A program made the translations under genes and the position numbers. From Paenibacillus monticola (GTDB lineage Bacteria > Bacillota > Bacilli > Paenibacillales > Paenibacillaceae), in the NCBI RefSeq assembly GCF_009664975.1, contig NZ_WJXB01000009.1, positions 87,366-151,365 of the forward strand: a stretch of DNA of 64,000 nucleotides. The letters are read 5' to 3'. The notes below the pieces were generated by a model. The model worked only from the letters and a program-made list of their open reading frames with translations, made no database searches and was not told where the DNA came from. Positions 7,799 to 15,709 of the stretch are shown here, piece after piece. The stretch's first letter is position 1. Each line of letters begins with the position of its first letter.

Positions 7799-9115
7799 AT
7801 GACACAGCAAGAGCAGGATGAGCAAGAACAGCAGCAAGTGAAGTTATTTTTCAGCCGTAATTTATTGGAGTGGTATCAGGGGCAGAAACGGGATTTGCCT
7901 TGGCGCCGCCACCGCAATCCATATTATATCTGGATCTCTGAAATTATGCTGCAGCAGACTCGAGTAGACACAGTGATCCCTTATTTCAATCGGTTTATTG
8001 AGCGTTTCCCGACCGTTGAGGCGCTCGCTGATGCACCGGAGGAGGACGTGCTTAAATGCTGGGAGGGGCTCGGCTATTATTCCCGGGCCCGTAATTTGCA
8101 GCATGCGGCGAAGCAGGTCAAAGAGCTACATGGGGGTCAGGTCCCCAATGACAGGGATGCGGTATTCAGCCTCAAGGGAGTTGGCCCTTACACTGCAGGA
8201 GCTATTCTCAGTATCGCCTTTAACAGGCCGGAGCCAGCTGTAGATGGCAATGTGATGCGGGTGCTCTCACGCTACTTCCTGCTTGAGGATGATATCGCCA
8301 AAGGGCCTACTCGTGTGAAGATGGAGTATCTGGCGGCCGAGCTGATCCCGGAGGGGGAGGCCATGCATTTCAATCAGGCGCTGATGGAGCTTGGCGCGCT
8401 TGTATGTACACCGAAATCACCGCGCTGTCTTCCTTGCCCGGTGATGGAGCACTGCGCCGCACGACTGGCGGGCTGCGAGACTTCGCTGCCCGTCAAGACC
8501 AAGGCCAAGCCGCCGCGCCCGGAGGAGCGGCTTGCGGCTCTGATCGAGGGCCGCGGTGCCCACGCGGGCCGAGTGCTCATCCGGCAGCGGCCAGCGAGCG
8601 GGCTGTTAGCCCGCATGTGGGAGCTGCCGCACTGGCCGGCGCCGCCTGCGGAAGGCGCCGCGCCAAGCGCGCGGCTGCCAGAGGCCGCAGCGCTAGACCG
8701 GCTGCGCCGGTCCTTGCGGACGGCCGGGCTGTCTGCCCGGCCGGAAGAACACTGGATGGCTGCGGAGCATACATTCAGCCATATTGTGTGGACCCTGCAG
8801 GTGTACCGCTGCAGGGAAGAGGCGGTCCTTCCGCAGCCGCTGGCTGCAGAAGGACGGGTTCCGTATCAGCACGCAGGCGCTGCTAATACAGCGGTACAGG
8901 CAGGGATACAGGGTGAGGATTCCCTGTACCCCGAATCCGGAGTATTCCTCGACGGCACTCCGGTGGAGTTGTTTGCGGACGGGAATGAGAGCCCGGAAGA
9001 TAGTGGTGCCATCCGCTGGATTAACCGTGAGGACATGGCCAATTATGCTTTTCCGAACGTGTTTCTGAAGCTGCTAAATTTATATTTTGCTGAACTCGAA
9101 GGTAAACCACAGTAA
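7799..9115 (+). CDS. mutY: A/G-specific adenine DNA glycosylase
   Basis: A repair glycosylase of 438 residues that removes adenine mispaired with 8-oxoguanine. Seen: the catalytic Glu in WISEIMLQQTRVDTV, the helix-hairpin-helix LKGVGPYTAGAI, the catalytic Asp in AVDGNVMRV, and four [4Fe-4S] cysteines in CTPKSPRCLPCPVMEHC (about residues 201-217). A C-terminal NUDIX-like 8-oxoG reader carries the F-S-H triad in EHTFSHIVWTL. The start is ATG 7799, with AAGGAG (7786-7791) seven bases away; ATG 7796 is also possible, and the frame is open up to 7757. It is longer than usual because the C-terminal domain holds extra Ala/Arg/Pro-rich and loop segments. Bases 8430-8760 are strikingly GC-rich compared with the rest of the gene. 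Confidence 0.95.
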   Translation: MTQQEQDEQEQQQVKLFFSRNLLEWYQGQKRDLPWRRHRNPYYIWISEIMLQQTRVDTVIPYFNRFIERFPTVEALADAPEEDVLKCWEGLGYYSRARNLQHAAKQVKELHGGQVPNDRDAVFSLKGVGPYTAGAILSIAFNRPEPAVDGNVMRVLSRYFLLEDDIAKGPTRVKMEYLAAELIPEGEAMHFNQALMELGALVCTPKSPRCLPCPVMEHCAARLAGCETSLPVKTKAKPPRPEERLAALIEGRGAHAGRVLIRQRPASGLLARMWELPHWPAPPAEGAAPSARLPEAAALDRLRRSLRTAGLSARPEEHWMAAEHTFSHIVWTLQVYRCREEAVLPQPLAAEGRVPYQHAGAANTAVQAGIQGEDSLYPESGVFLDGTPVELFADGNESPEDSGAIRWINREDMANYAFPNVFLKLLNLYFAELEGKPQ

Positions 9116-9167
9116 CTATTCAGCCTATTAATAGGTTTCACACCGTTCTTAGACTCGTAACACAAAT

Positions 9168-9212
9168 AGAAGGTATCTCTTTAGCCCCTTCCGGCTGCCG
9201 AGATACCTTCCA
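9168..9212. terminator. Bidirectional terminator between mutY and sodA
   Basis: GAAGGTATCTC (9169-9179) pairs perfectly with GAGATACCTTC (9200-9210) around an inner AGCC/GGCT hairpin, at a convergent junction. The flanking T-runs are short. Confidence 0.75.
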
Positions 9213-9274
9213 TTATTTATATCCTCACACAATAAATGGGATGCCGTACGTTAGTAAGGCGAAGACGTAACTAC

Positions 9275-9883
9275 TTATTTAGAGCTTTCGTAGCGTTTGC
9301 CGACTTCTTCCCAGTTCACTACATTCCAGAATGCTTTGATATATTCAGGACGTTTGTTCTGATAGTTCAGATAGTAAGCGTGCTCCCATACATCAAGTCC
9401 GAGAATCGGAGTAGCGCCTTCGCTAATTGGATTATCTTGATTAGGTGTGCTGGTAACGGCTAATTTACCGTCTTTAACAGTCAGCCAAGCCCAGCCGCTG
9501 CCGAAGCGGGTAGTTGCTGCAGTTGCGAAAGCTTCCTTGAACTTGTCAAAGCCACCAAGCTCACTGTCAATAGCTGCAGCCAATGCGTCAGTAGGTGCGC
9601 CGCCGCCGTTAGGTCCAATAACTTCCCAGAATAGGGTATGGTTAGCATGCCCACCACCGTTGTTGCGAACAGCGGTACGGATAGCTTCCGGTACAGCATT
9701 CAGGTCAGTAAGCAGTTCGTCGATGCTTTTGTCTTGCAATTCGGGTGCCTTTTCCAAAGCGGCGTTCAGGTTCGTCACATATGCGTTATGGTGTCTGTCG
9801 TGATGAATCTCCATCGTCAATGCGTCGATGTGCGGTTCGAGAGCGTTGTTCGGATACGGAAGTGCCGGTAATTGAAATGCCAT
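9275..9883 (-). CDS. sodA: Superoxide dismutase (Mn/Fe type)
   Basis: A cytosolic 202-residue enzyme that dismutates superoxide. All four metal ligands are visible: the first His in MEIHHDRHH, the second in HANHTLFWEV, and the Asp and third His in LDVWEHAYYLNYQ. GPNGGGAPT and FGSGWAWL are typical of the manganese-preferring branch. Length is standard. The ribosome site AGGAGGG sits about nine bases before ATG 9883. The 479-bp upstream gap holds its promoter. A second SOD, fused to DUF2935, lies about 5 kb away on the same strand, so the cell has two dismutases of different build. Confidence 0.97.
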   Translation of the reverse strand: MAFQLPALPYPNNALEPHIDALTMEIHHDRHHNAYVTNLNAALEKAPELQDKSIDELLTDLNAVPEAIRTAVRNNGGGHANHTLFWEVIGPNGGGAPTDALAAAIDSELGGFDKFKEAFATAATTRFGSGWAWLTVKDGKLAVTSTPNQDNPISEGATPILGLDVWEHAYYLNYQNKRPEYIKAFWNVVNWEEVGKRYESSK

Positions 9884-9914
9884 GGAAAAATCCCTCCTGA
9901 GATTAATAGAATTG

Positions 9915-9948
9915 TTTATATAAAGAATTTTGGCCAGTTGAACGTCAA
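9915..9948 (-). promoter_or_regulatory. Possible sodA promoter
   Basis: On the minus strand TTCAAC (9937-9942) and TATAAA (9915-9920) are separated by 16 bases, directly upstream of the sodA ribosome site. TTGACG (9943-9948) adjoins and could be an alternative -35. By eye only. Confidence 0.4.
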
Positions 9949-10181
9949 AATCCCTTATTTCCGATATTTGCTATGGGATATGTATCCGATAGGTTACTAT
10001 TATTAAACCGTATCTGGAACAATAATGCAACATTAAACAAACTAAAGTGTTTATAAAGTCTTTTTTGTCAAAATGATCTTCTCATTTGTAAAAGCTGTGT
10101 TAACATTATAGAATTCCATAGGATGCAAAGGTTTATACCCGAAATGTTTCCTTATTAAAGAAATATTGTGACGGAATCTAA

Positions 10182-10209
10182 TGTAAACGCTTCATATCAA
10201 GCGCTTACA
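10182..10209. promoter_or_regulatory. Back-to-back cre-like operator
   Basis: TGTAAACGCTTCAT (10182-10195) is immediately followed by ATCAAGCGCTTACA (10196-10209). Each matches 11-12 of 14 positions of the CcpA/LacI-type consensus TGWAARCGYTWNCA. Together they form a large inverted repeat, TGTAARCGCTT-N6-AAGCGYTTACA. It sits about 155 bases before the GNAT gene and 300 before sodA, so which gene it serves is unclear. Confidence 0.45.
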
Positions 10210-10362
10210 AAAGAAAAGTGATGATATCACGAGAAAAGTATGCTTTAATAGATTTAAAAGCAGGTATTCCTCGTTTTTTGATGCTTTTTACGTCTCTACA
10301 GTGTTATGGGAACTCCTTCTTTTTGTAAAATTATAAGCCATAGAAAAGGGAGACTTTAAAGA

Positions 10363-10782
10363 ATGCACGTACGTTCCTTTCAATTAAGCGACGTTAGTCC
10401 TGTAACTGAATTGCTGCAGACCGCACTTTCGGAAGAATGTTTCGAGAACACTATCGAGCCTTTCTCCAGGCAGCTTTCATGGGATTCAGATCTCATTGTA
10501 GTTGCTGAAGATGAAGGAGAGATTGTCGGTGTGCTAATCGGCACGATCGAGAAGAACCACGGCTGTTATTTCCGTATTGCCGTTCATCCCGATTATCGCC
10601 GCAGAGGAGTCGGTAGAAGTCTTGTATCGGCCATGGAGAATAGGTTTCAAACGCGCAAGGTCAGTGGTATTTTTGTAGCCGTCGATGAGCATAATTCTTT
10701 TGCATTACCGCTGTATGAAGCTATGGGTTATGATGAAGATCAACTTTTTAAATCGGTACGTAAGCTTAGCATTGTCGGATAA
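10363..10782 (+). CDS. GNAT-family N-acetyltransferase
   Basis: A 139-residue protein with the GNAT fold, which transfers acetyl from acetyl-CoA to an amine. Motif A is clear: FRIAVHPDYRRRGVGRSLV contains the R/Q-x-x-G-x-G/A pyrophosphate-binding loop (RRRGVG). Motif B follows as FVAVDEHNSFALPLYEAMGY. The substrate is unknown; the form resembles stand-alone RimI-like or small-molecule acetyltransferases. The ribosome site AAGGGAG (10346-10352) lies ten bases before ATG 10363. It is a single gene followed by a hairpin terminator. Two cre-like sites lie upstream. Confidence 0.9.
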   Translation: MHVRSFQLSDVSPVTELLQTALSEECFENTIEPFSRQLSWDSDLIVVAEDEGEIVGVLIGTIEKNHGCYFRIAVHPDYRRRGVGRSLVSAMENRFQTRKVSGIFVAVDEHNSFALPLYEAMGYDEDQLFKSVRKLSIVG

Positions 10783-10868
10783 TTTATTTGGATATCGGTA
10801 CTGCGTAAGCGGAAACATTTTACTGAGTAGAGAACTATAGCGACTGAATAGTCTGTTCCATTATACTG

Positions 10869-10917
10869 AAGCATATCATCCCAAGTCCGTTGCAAATGGC
10901 TGGGAGATATGCTTTTC
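10869..10917 (+). terminator. Hairpin terminator after the GNAT gene
   Basis: AAGCATATC-A-TCCCA pairs with TGGGA-GATATGCTT with one bulge, followed by TTTTCTATTG. It ends just before lepB and covers the ATG at 10909, which argues against starting lepB there. Confidence 0.65.
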
Positions 10918-10965
10918 TATTGTTATAGGACTAATTCATTTAACAAGAGAGCAAGAGGGTGGCAT

Positions 10966-11583
10966 ATGAGTCAGGAGCTTGAAGAACCATTCATGCGAAG
11001 CCGCAAGCAGAAGCACAGATCTGACCTGCACAAAGCCTCCAGAATCGCACGAGGGCAGAGATGGTTCATGGGCATGAAGGATTGGCTACTTATTGCTGTC
11101 GCTGTTTTTGCAGTGATGTCGTTGCTCAATATTTTTGTGTTCAATCTATCAACGGTCATAGGCCAATCCATGCAGCCAACCTTGCAGGAAGGCGAAAGAC
11201 TGTTTATTAATAAAATCACGCTGACGTTCACGAGCCCGAAACGGGGGGATGTCATTGTTCTACATGATCCAAGTACAGGCCTGGACCAGAAGGAATATTT
11301 GGTGAAACGAATCGTGGGTATACCAGGCGATAGTGTTGGGGTACAGAAACACAAACTATACGTTAACGGCACAGTAGTTGACGAGTCTTATATCGATACC
11401 GAGATTCAGGACCCTGATTTTGCTACGCTGACCGTAGAGAAGGGGAGTTATTTTGTGATGGGTGATAACCGACATGCCGGAGCTAGTAAGGACAGCCGTT
11501 ATTTCGGTTTCGTTCCAAGAGACAGTATTGTGGGCAGAGCGGATTATATTTGGTGGCCATTGTCCAAACTGAAGGCACTGTAG
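10966..11583 (+). CDS. lepB: Type I signal peptidase
   Basis: A membrane-bound serine protease of 205 residues that removes signal peptides outside the membrane. One N-terminal membrane helix at about 40-60 (WLLIAVAVFAVMSLLNIFVF). The catalytic dyad is Ser68 in GQSMQPTL and Lys114 in YLVKRIVGIPGD; the remaining family boxes are GDVIVLHDP and VMGDNRHAGASKDSRYFG. The start is ATG 10966 behind GAGGGTGG; the frame is open to ATG 10909, but that codon lies inside the preceding terminator hairpin. Length fits the short Gram-positive SipS/SipT class. queG follows after about 40 bases and may be co-transcribed. Confidence 0.95.
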   Translation: MSQELEEPFMRSRKQKHRSDLHKASRIARGQRWFMGMKDWLLIAVAVFAVMSLLNIFVFNLSTVIGQSMQPTLQEGERLFINKITLTFTSPKRGDVIVLHDPSTGLDQKEYLVKRIVGIPGDSVGVQKHKLYVNGTVVDESYIDTEIQDPDFATLTVEKGSYFVMGDNRHAGASKDSRYFGFVPRDSIVGRADYIWWPLSKLKAL

Positions 11584-11624
11584 GCGAAGAGCCTATTGAT
11601 ACTATATGAAAAGGAGAAGGCGGA

Positions 11625-12833
11625 ATGAACAATGATTCTCAGTCAACCTATGCACTCCCGCCTTCAAAGTGGGCTAACCTCAAAGCTGAAATTAAAGAGG
11701 CTGCGTCGTCGCTAGGCATTGATGATATTGGCTTTGCTACGGCAGAGCCCTTTTTATATTTGAAGAACATCCTGCAGGAACACCGGGATCAAGGGTATGA
11801 GTCCGGCTTCGAGGAACCTGATTTGGATAGACGGACGATTCCTGCGCTGAAATCCGGCGAGCCCATGTCCATTATTGCCATTGCCGTAGCTTATCCATCC
11901 AAAATGCAGAATCCCCCCAAATCTGAACCAGGTGCCCGTAGAGGGATCTTAGCCCGTGCCTCTTGGGGAAGAGATTATCATCATGTACTGCGTGAGGCGC
12001 TGGCTAAACTAGAGAGCTTTATCCGCGAGCGGGTACCGGATGCCGTACTGGAGAGTATGGTTGATACAGGTGTATTGGTGGACCGGGCAGTAGCTGAACG
12101 AGCGGGGATTGGTTTTAGCGCCAAAAACTGTGCCATTATTTCTCCCAAATGGGGCTCATGGATCTATCTTGGCGAGATGGTGACGAATATCCCCTTTCCT
12201 CCGGATGTGCCTGTCCAGGAAGGTTGTGGGGACTGTACGAAATGTATTGATGCCTGTCCTACCGGAGCATTGGTGGGTCCGGGACAGCTTAACGCACAGG
12301 TTTGTATTTCTTATCTTACACAGACCAAAGGCTTCCTAAGTGAGGACCACATGACCAAAATCGGCAACCGGTTATACGGCTGTGATACCTGCCAGATTGT
12401 CTGTCCGCATAACCGCGGGAAGAACTGGGATCACCGTCCCCAGCTATTGCCTGATCCTGAGATTGTTAAGCCGCTCTTGCTGCCGATACTGGAGCTAAGC
12501 AACCGTGAGTTCAAGGAGAAGTTCGGCAGCAGCTCAGCTGCCTGGAGAGGCAAGAAGCCGATGCAGCGCAATGCTATTATCGCGTTAGGCAATTTCAAGG
12601 AGGCTGGCGCTGTACCGAAGCTGACGGAAATTCTGCTGCAGGAGCCTCGCCCGGAGATGCGTGGTACCGCAGCTTGGGCACTGGGCCGCATTGGTGGCGA
12701 GGAGGCTCTGTCAGCGGTGGAGATGGCACTTTCGGGAGAGGAAGACCTTACAGTTCAGCAAATGCTGCACCGGGCACAGGACAAGCTGCTCAGCGGGAGG
12801 AAACAAGAAGATGAACATCTTGGCGGAGAGTAA
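11625..12833 (+). CDS. queG: Epoxyqueuosine reductase
   Basis: A cobalamin- and iron-sulfur-dependent enzyme that makes the last step of queuosine formation in tRNA, reducing epoxyqueuosine. 402 residues. Two ferredoxin-like [4Fe-4S] motifs begin near residue 200: CGDCTKCIDACPTGAL and CDTCQIVCPHNRG. Upstream, the DUF1730-type domain holds the conserved VDRAVAERAGIGFSAKN. A HEAT-like C terminus (RGTAAWALGRIGGEEALSAV) is present, as in many Bacillales QueG. The ribosome site is AAGGAGAAGG before ATG 11625. Its 3' end overlaps ogt by 23 bases, implying coupled translation. Confidence 0.95.
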   Translation: MNNDSQSTYALPPSKWANLKAEIKEAASSLGIDDIGFATAEPFLYLKNILQEHRDQGYESGFEEPDLDRRTIPALKSGEPMSIIAIAVAYPSKMQNPPKSEPGARRGILARASWGRDYHHVLREALAKLESFIRERVPDAVLESMVDTGVLVDRAVAERAGIGFSAKNCAIISPKWGSWIYLGEMVTNIPFPPDVPVQEGCGDCTKCIDACPTGALVGPGQLNAQVCISYLTQTKGFLSEDHMTKIGNRLYGCDTCQIVCPHNRGKNWDHRPQLLPDPEIVKPLLLPILELSNREFKEKFGSSSAAWRGKKPMQRNAIIALGNFKEAGAVPKLTEILLQEPRPEMRGTAAWALGRIGGEEALSAVEMALSGEEDLTVQQMLHRAQDKLLSGRKQEDEHLGGE

Positions 12834-13380
12834 CATTGTAACGGTCGTATATTATAGTGAACTAGCATCCTTGATCGGACCACTCACGCTTTGTTCAACA
12901 GATATGGGTCTATGTTTGCTGGAATTTGGTGCGTTTATAGACACGCAGGAGGACATTAAGAAGTGGGTTAAGGCCCGGTATGGCTCTGCCGAGTTATGTG
13001 CCGATGAGGAGCGACTTGCGGTAGCCAAAGGGCAGCTTGAAGATTATTTTGCCGGAAGGTTGCAGAGCTTCGAGCTTCCACTAGATCTGCGAGGGACGGC
13101 ATTTCAACTGCAGGTATGGGAAGCCCTGTGCACCATTTCTTATGGAGAAGCGGCATCCTATAAAGATATAGCCCTATTGATAGGCAACCCCAAAGCTGTG
13201 CGTGCCGTCGGGGGTGCGAACAACCGCAATCCAGTACCTATAATCGTGCCCTGCCACCGAGTGATCGGTGCAAGTGGTTCCTTGATTGGCTATGCCGGAG
13301 GTTTAGCGATCAAAAGCCGTCTGCTGCAGTTTGAAGCTGAGCATGCTACGGGAAATGCAGATGGAGCGTATCTCTTCTAA
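12811..13380 (+). CDS. ogt: Methylated-DNA-protein cysteine methyltransferase
   Basis: A suicide repair protein (189 residues) that takes the methyl group from O6-methylguanine onto its own cysteine. The active site is VPCHRVIG with Cys near residue 148, preceded by the DNA-binding helix and Asn hinge (KAVRAVGGANNRNPVPIIV). FQLQVWEALCTISYGEAASY is the usual helix-turn-helix start. The start is ATG 12811, with GGGAGG (12795-12800) ten bases away, overlapping the end of queG by 23 bases; a longer frame to 12661 lies wholly inside queG and is not needed. The pairing of tRNA modification and DNA repair genes is probably transcriptional convenience. Confidence 0.95.
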   Translation: MNILAESNIVTVVYYSELASLIGPLTLCSTDMGLCLLEFGAFIDTQEDIKKWVKARYGSAELCADEERLAVAKGQLEDYFAGRLQSFELPLDLRGTAFQLQVWEALCTISYGEAASYKDIALLIGNPKAVRAVGGANNRNPVPIIVPCHRVIGASGSLIGYAGGLAIKSRLLQFEAEHATGNADGAYLF

Positions 13381-13400
13381 GCGGTGTGAATTTTTCACAA

Positions 13401-13429
13401 TTGCTGTCCAGTTCTTGAAATGCTATGAT
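13401..13429 (+). promoter_or_regulatory. Promoter for yneF
   Basis: TTGCTG (13401-13406), a 17-base spacer, then TATGAT (13424-13429) preceded by TGC, an extended -10. It sits about 55 bases before the yneF start. Confidence 0.6.
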
Positions 13430-13484
13430 AGATTCGCGCGCCAAAAAGGCGTTGTAGACAATAGAGTACAGAGGTGGACATTAG

Positions 13485-13745
13485 ATGAACATTGCATTAC
13501 CTATTATTACGTTGGTCGTGGGTCTGATCGGTGGATTCTTCATTGGTGTGTATTATTTACGCAGACAAATGACTACGATGCAGAATGATCCTGAAATGCT
13601 GCAAAAGGTTGCCAAACAAATGGGTTATAACCTGAATGGCAAGCAAATGCAGCGTGCTCAGCAAATGATGAAGAGCAAGAATCCTGCAGGTAACGCTCCA
13701 GCGACAGGTAAAGGACAAGGACATAACCGTAAGAGCAGCAAGTAA
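13485..13745 (+). CDS. yneF: YneF family small membrane protein
   Basis: An 86-residue protein of the UPF0154/YneF family: one N-terminal membrane helix (LPIITLVVGLIGGFFIGVYYL, here shown as ITLVVGLIGGFFIGVYYL) followed by a basic, Gln/Met-rich cytoplasmic tail (RRQMTTMQNDPEMLQKVAKQ, then QMQRAQQMMKSKN). The DPEML block and the KQMG signature are typical. Function is unknown in the family. The ribosome site GAGGTGG precedes ATG 13485, and an extended -10 promoter lies upstream. folE follows about 50 bases later and could be read from the same promoter. Confidence 0.88.
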   Translation: MNIALPIITLVVGLIGGFFIGVYYLRRQMTTMQNDPEMLQKVAKQMGYNLNGKQMQRAQQMMKSKNPAGNAPATGKGQGHNRKSSK

Positions 13746-13797
13746 CCGGTCCCGTTATAGATAGAATGTTTACGCGGGTGCGGAAGGGGGAGATTTC

Positions 13798-14391
13798 ATG
13801 GGGAACATCAAGGAATACTTAAACGGTGAGGTTTCGAAGAACCGTGAACAGATCGAGTATCACGTTGAGAAAATATTAGAGTTAATCGGTGAAGACACTG
13901 GACGCGAGGGACTGCTGGAAACGCCAGCGCGTGTCACGCGGATGTATGAGGAGATATTCGGCGGTTATTCGATAGATCCCCGCGAGGCGCTCGGCGTAAC
14001 CTTTGATGAGTCCTATGAAGAGCTAGTTATCGTCAAGGATATTGTCTTTTACAGCCAATGTGAACATCACATGGCTCCTTTTTTCGGCAAAGTGCATATC
14101 GGATATATTCCAAGTGGTCGTATCGCCGGACTTAGCAAGCTGGCCCGGCTCGTGGAAGCAGTAAGCCGCCGCTTGCAGGTGCAGGAGCGGATGACGGCAC
14201 AGATCGCGGATATTATGACAGAGGTGCTTGGCCCCCATGGTGTTATGGTTGTTGTAGAGGGAGAGCATTTGTGCATGTGTGCTCGCGGAGTGAAGAAACC
14301 TGGCAGCAAGACAGTAACGATGGCAGCTAGAGGTACTTTTCGTGAGGATGCCGCTGCTCGAGCGGAATTTCTGACTTTAATTAAGGATTAG
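13798..14391 (+). CDS. folE: GTP cyclohydrolase I
   Basis: A homodecameric zinc enzyme of 197 residues that converts GTP to 7,8-dihydroneopterin triphosphate, the first step to folate and to queuosine precursors. The zinc ligands are in QCEHHMAPF (Cys, His) and LCMCARGVKKPG (Cys). GYIPSGRIAGLSKLARLVEA and LQVQERMTAQIAD are family blocks. The start is ATG 13798 after GGAAGGGGGAG. A strong terminator ends the unit. It lies close to queG; both products belong to pterin-linked chemistry, since folE feeds deazapurine (queuosine) synthesis, but the genes are not obviously one operon. Confidence 0.97.
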   Translation: MGNIKEYLNGEVSKNREQIEYHVEKILELIGEDTGREGLLETPARVTRMYEEIFGGYSIDPREALGVTFDESYEELVIVKDIVFYSQCEHHMAPFFGKVHIGYIPSGRIAGLSKLARLVEAVSRRLQVQERMTAQIADIMTEVLGPHGVMVVVEGEHLCMCARGVKKPGSKTVTMAARGTFREDAAARAEFLTLIKD

Positions 14392-14399
14392 CATATAAC

Positions 14400-14440
14400 A
14401 AAGAACCCGTTCTCCTCAGGTAGTGAGGGGCGGGTTCTTT
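14400..14440. terminator. Terminator after folE
   Basis: AAAGAACCCG (from 14400) pairs with CGGGTTCTTT (to 14440); an inner CTCCTCA/TGAGGGG helix extends the stem. It lies between convergent genes. Confidence 0.85.
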
Positions 14441-14489
14441 GCTGCGGATTTTGAAAATAGCCATTATGTGCTCACTTTATGTGTTCCTA

Positions 14490-15626
14490 TCAGTAGGGCT
14501 GCCACACCAGCTTGCTGCCAGCAGCGTAACGCTCGGCCACGTACGGCCAATTGACGACTTGCCACCAGTCTTTAATATAGTCGGCACGGTTATTCTGATG
14601 CTTCAGATAGTAAGCATGCTCCCAGACATCGAGGGCCAACAGAGGAACAACATCCCACTGTGAGAGGTTCTGATGTTTCTCTGCTGTAAGTATTTCCAGT
14701 CTATGGCTGCGTGGACTCCAGACGAGTATAGCCCAGCCGCCGCCTTCTATGTTTTTTGCCGCTTCACTAAACTGCTGCTTAAAGCTGTCGTAGCTTCCGA
14801 AGCTGTGTTCAATGGCTGCAAGCAACGCTCCGGTTGGACGTCCGCCACCCTGCGGCGACATTACATTCCAGAAGATGGTGTGCAAATAATGCCCCGCCCC
14901 ATTAAAGGCGAGCTCCCGTTCCCAATGTTTAACGAGGTCAAAGTCTCCGCTCTTACGGGCTTCAGCCAGCTTGGTCTCTGCCTTATTGAGTCCATCTACA
15001 TAGCTTTGATGATGCTTGTCGTGATGTATTCTCATCGTTTTCTCGTCGATATGTGGTTCGAGTGCATTATAAGCATAAGGCAATGGAGGCAAGGTATGAC
15101 CGCCGATAGGTACGGAGGCCAGCTCGCGAACTTCGGATAGCGTGGATGTGTTGGCTGGCAGTTCATCATTCTCTGTGTAAGGGCCTGCGAGTCTAGACAG
15201 CTGACCAGGGCTAGTAAGCGTTTCGAGAACGGCGAGGAAATATTCTGATTCGCGAATAATATGCAGAATGACAACTCCGGCCAAAGGCTGCGTATTCACG
15301 GCCACGCTGCCTTCCATTAAGGCATATAGCTGGCGGACGAACTCACGTGATTGAACACAGGCAATATGCAGCAATTGCTCGGTTTCGGCAATAAGTACTA
15401 AGTGGGACATAGGTGTTGGGGCGAATGCAGCTTCCAGCAAATTTCTAGCCGCTAGCTCTGTGGCACCAAAGACGACAGCCCATTCATTTAGCAGCTTTAC
15501 ATAAGGCTCTTCCAAGTTCGGCACGAGCGCTTTAATTACCTCGGTATGCTCTTTCTCTTGAGTCTTCCAGAATACGATTTCTTCTAGAATACGCACTGGC
15601 AGCAGCGGCCCGTATACATATAGCAT
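14490..15626 (-). CDS. DUF2935-superoxide dismutase fusion protein
   Basis: A 378-residue two-domain protein. Residues 1 to about 170 resemble DUF2935, a helical bundle of unknown function (VRILEEIVFWKTQEKEHTEV). Residues about 178-378 are a complete Fe/Mn superoxide dismutase: PLPYAYNALEPHI, a ligand His in MRIHHDKHHQ, another in GHYLHTIFWNV, and Asp/His in LDVWEHAYYLKHQ. The helical half contains several His and Glu residues (EKEHTE), which could bind metal, but this is inference. The start is ATG 15626 with ACCTCCC (15636-15642) as ribosome site complement; the upstream ATG 15647 would place the site inside the gene. Relatives with this fusion are known from Bacillales (SodF-like). No signal peptide is visible. 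Confidence 0.9.
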   Translation of the reverse strand: MLYVYGPLLPVRILEEIVFWKTQEKEHTEVIKALVPNLEEPYVKLLNEWAVVFGATELAARNLLEAAFAPTPMSHLVLIAETEQLLHIACVQSREFVRQLYALMEGSVAVNTQPLAGVVILHIIRESEYFLAVLETLTSPGQLSRLAGPYTENDELPANTSTLSEVRELASVPIGGHTLPPLPYAYNALEPHIDEKTMRIHHDKHHQSYVDGLNKAETKLAEARKSGDFDLVKHWERELAFNGAGHYLHTIFWNVMSPQGGGRPTGALLAAIEHSFGSYDSFKQQFSEAAKNIEGGGWAILVWSPRSHRLEILTAEKHQNLSQWDVVPLLALDVWEHAYYLKHQNNRADYIKDWWQVVNWPYVAERYAAGSKLVWQPY

Positions 15627-15709
15627 TACATGCAAACCTCCCGTCATAAGTCTTCAACAGTCCAGTATATGAACGGCTGAGGAAGCTTATGAAGGGTCTG
15701 GGAGGTTCT

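Larger units (their letters stand above)
9884..10362. other. Divergent intergenic region, sodA / GNAT
   Basis: 479 AT-rich bases with no gene I can support. It carries the putative sodA promoter at 9915-9948 and a back-to-back cre-like pair at 10182-10209. The stretch 10210-10350 must contain the GNAT promoter, but no clear -35/-10 pair stands out. Confidence 0.6.

Noticed and set aside
8404..8886. Open frame of 160 codons in mutY (plus strand, other frame)
   Set aside because: It lies inside the GC-rich part of mutY; such composition removes stops. No ribosome site and no known domain.
12661..12810. Longer N terminus for ogt
   Set aside because: Entirely inside queG; ATG 12811 has a ribosome site and gives a normal length.
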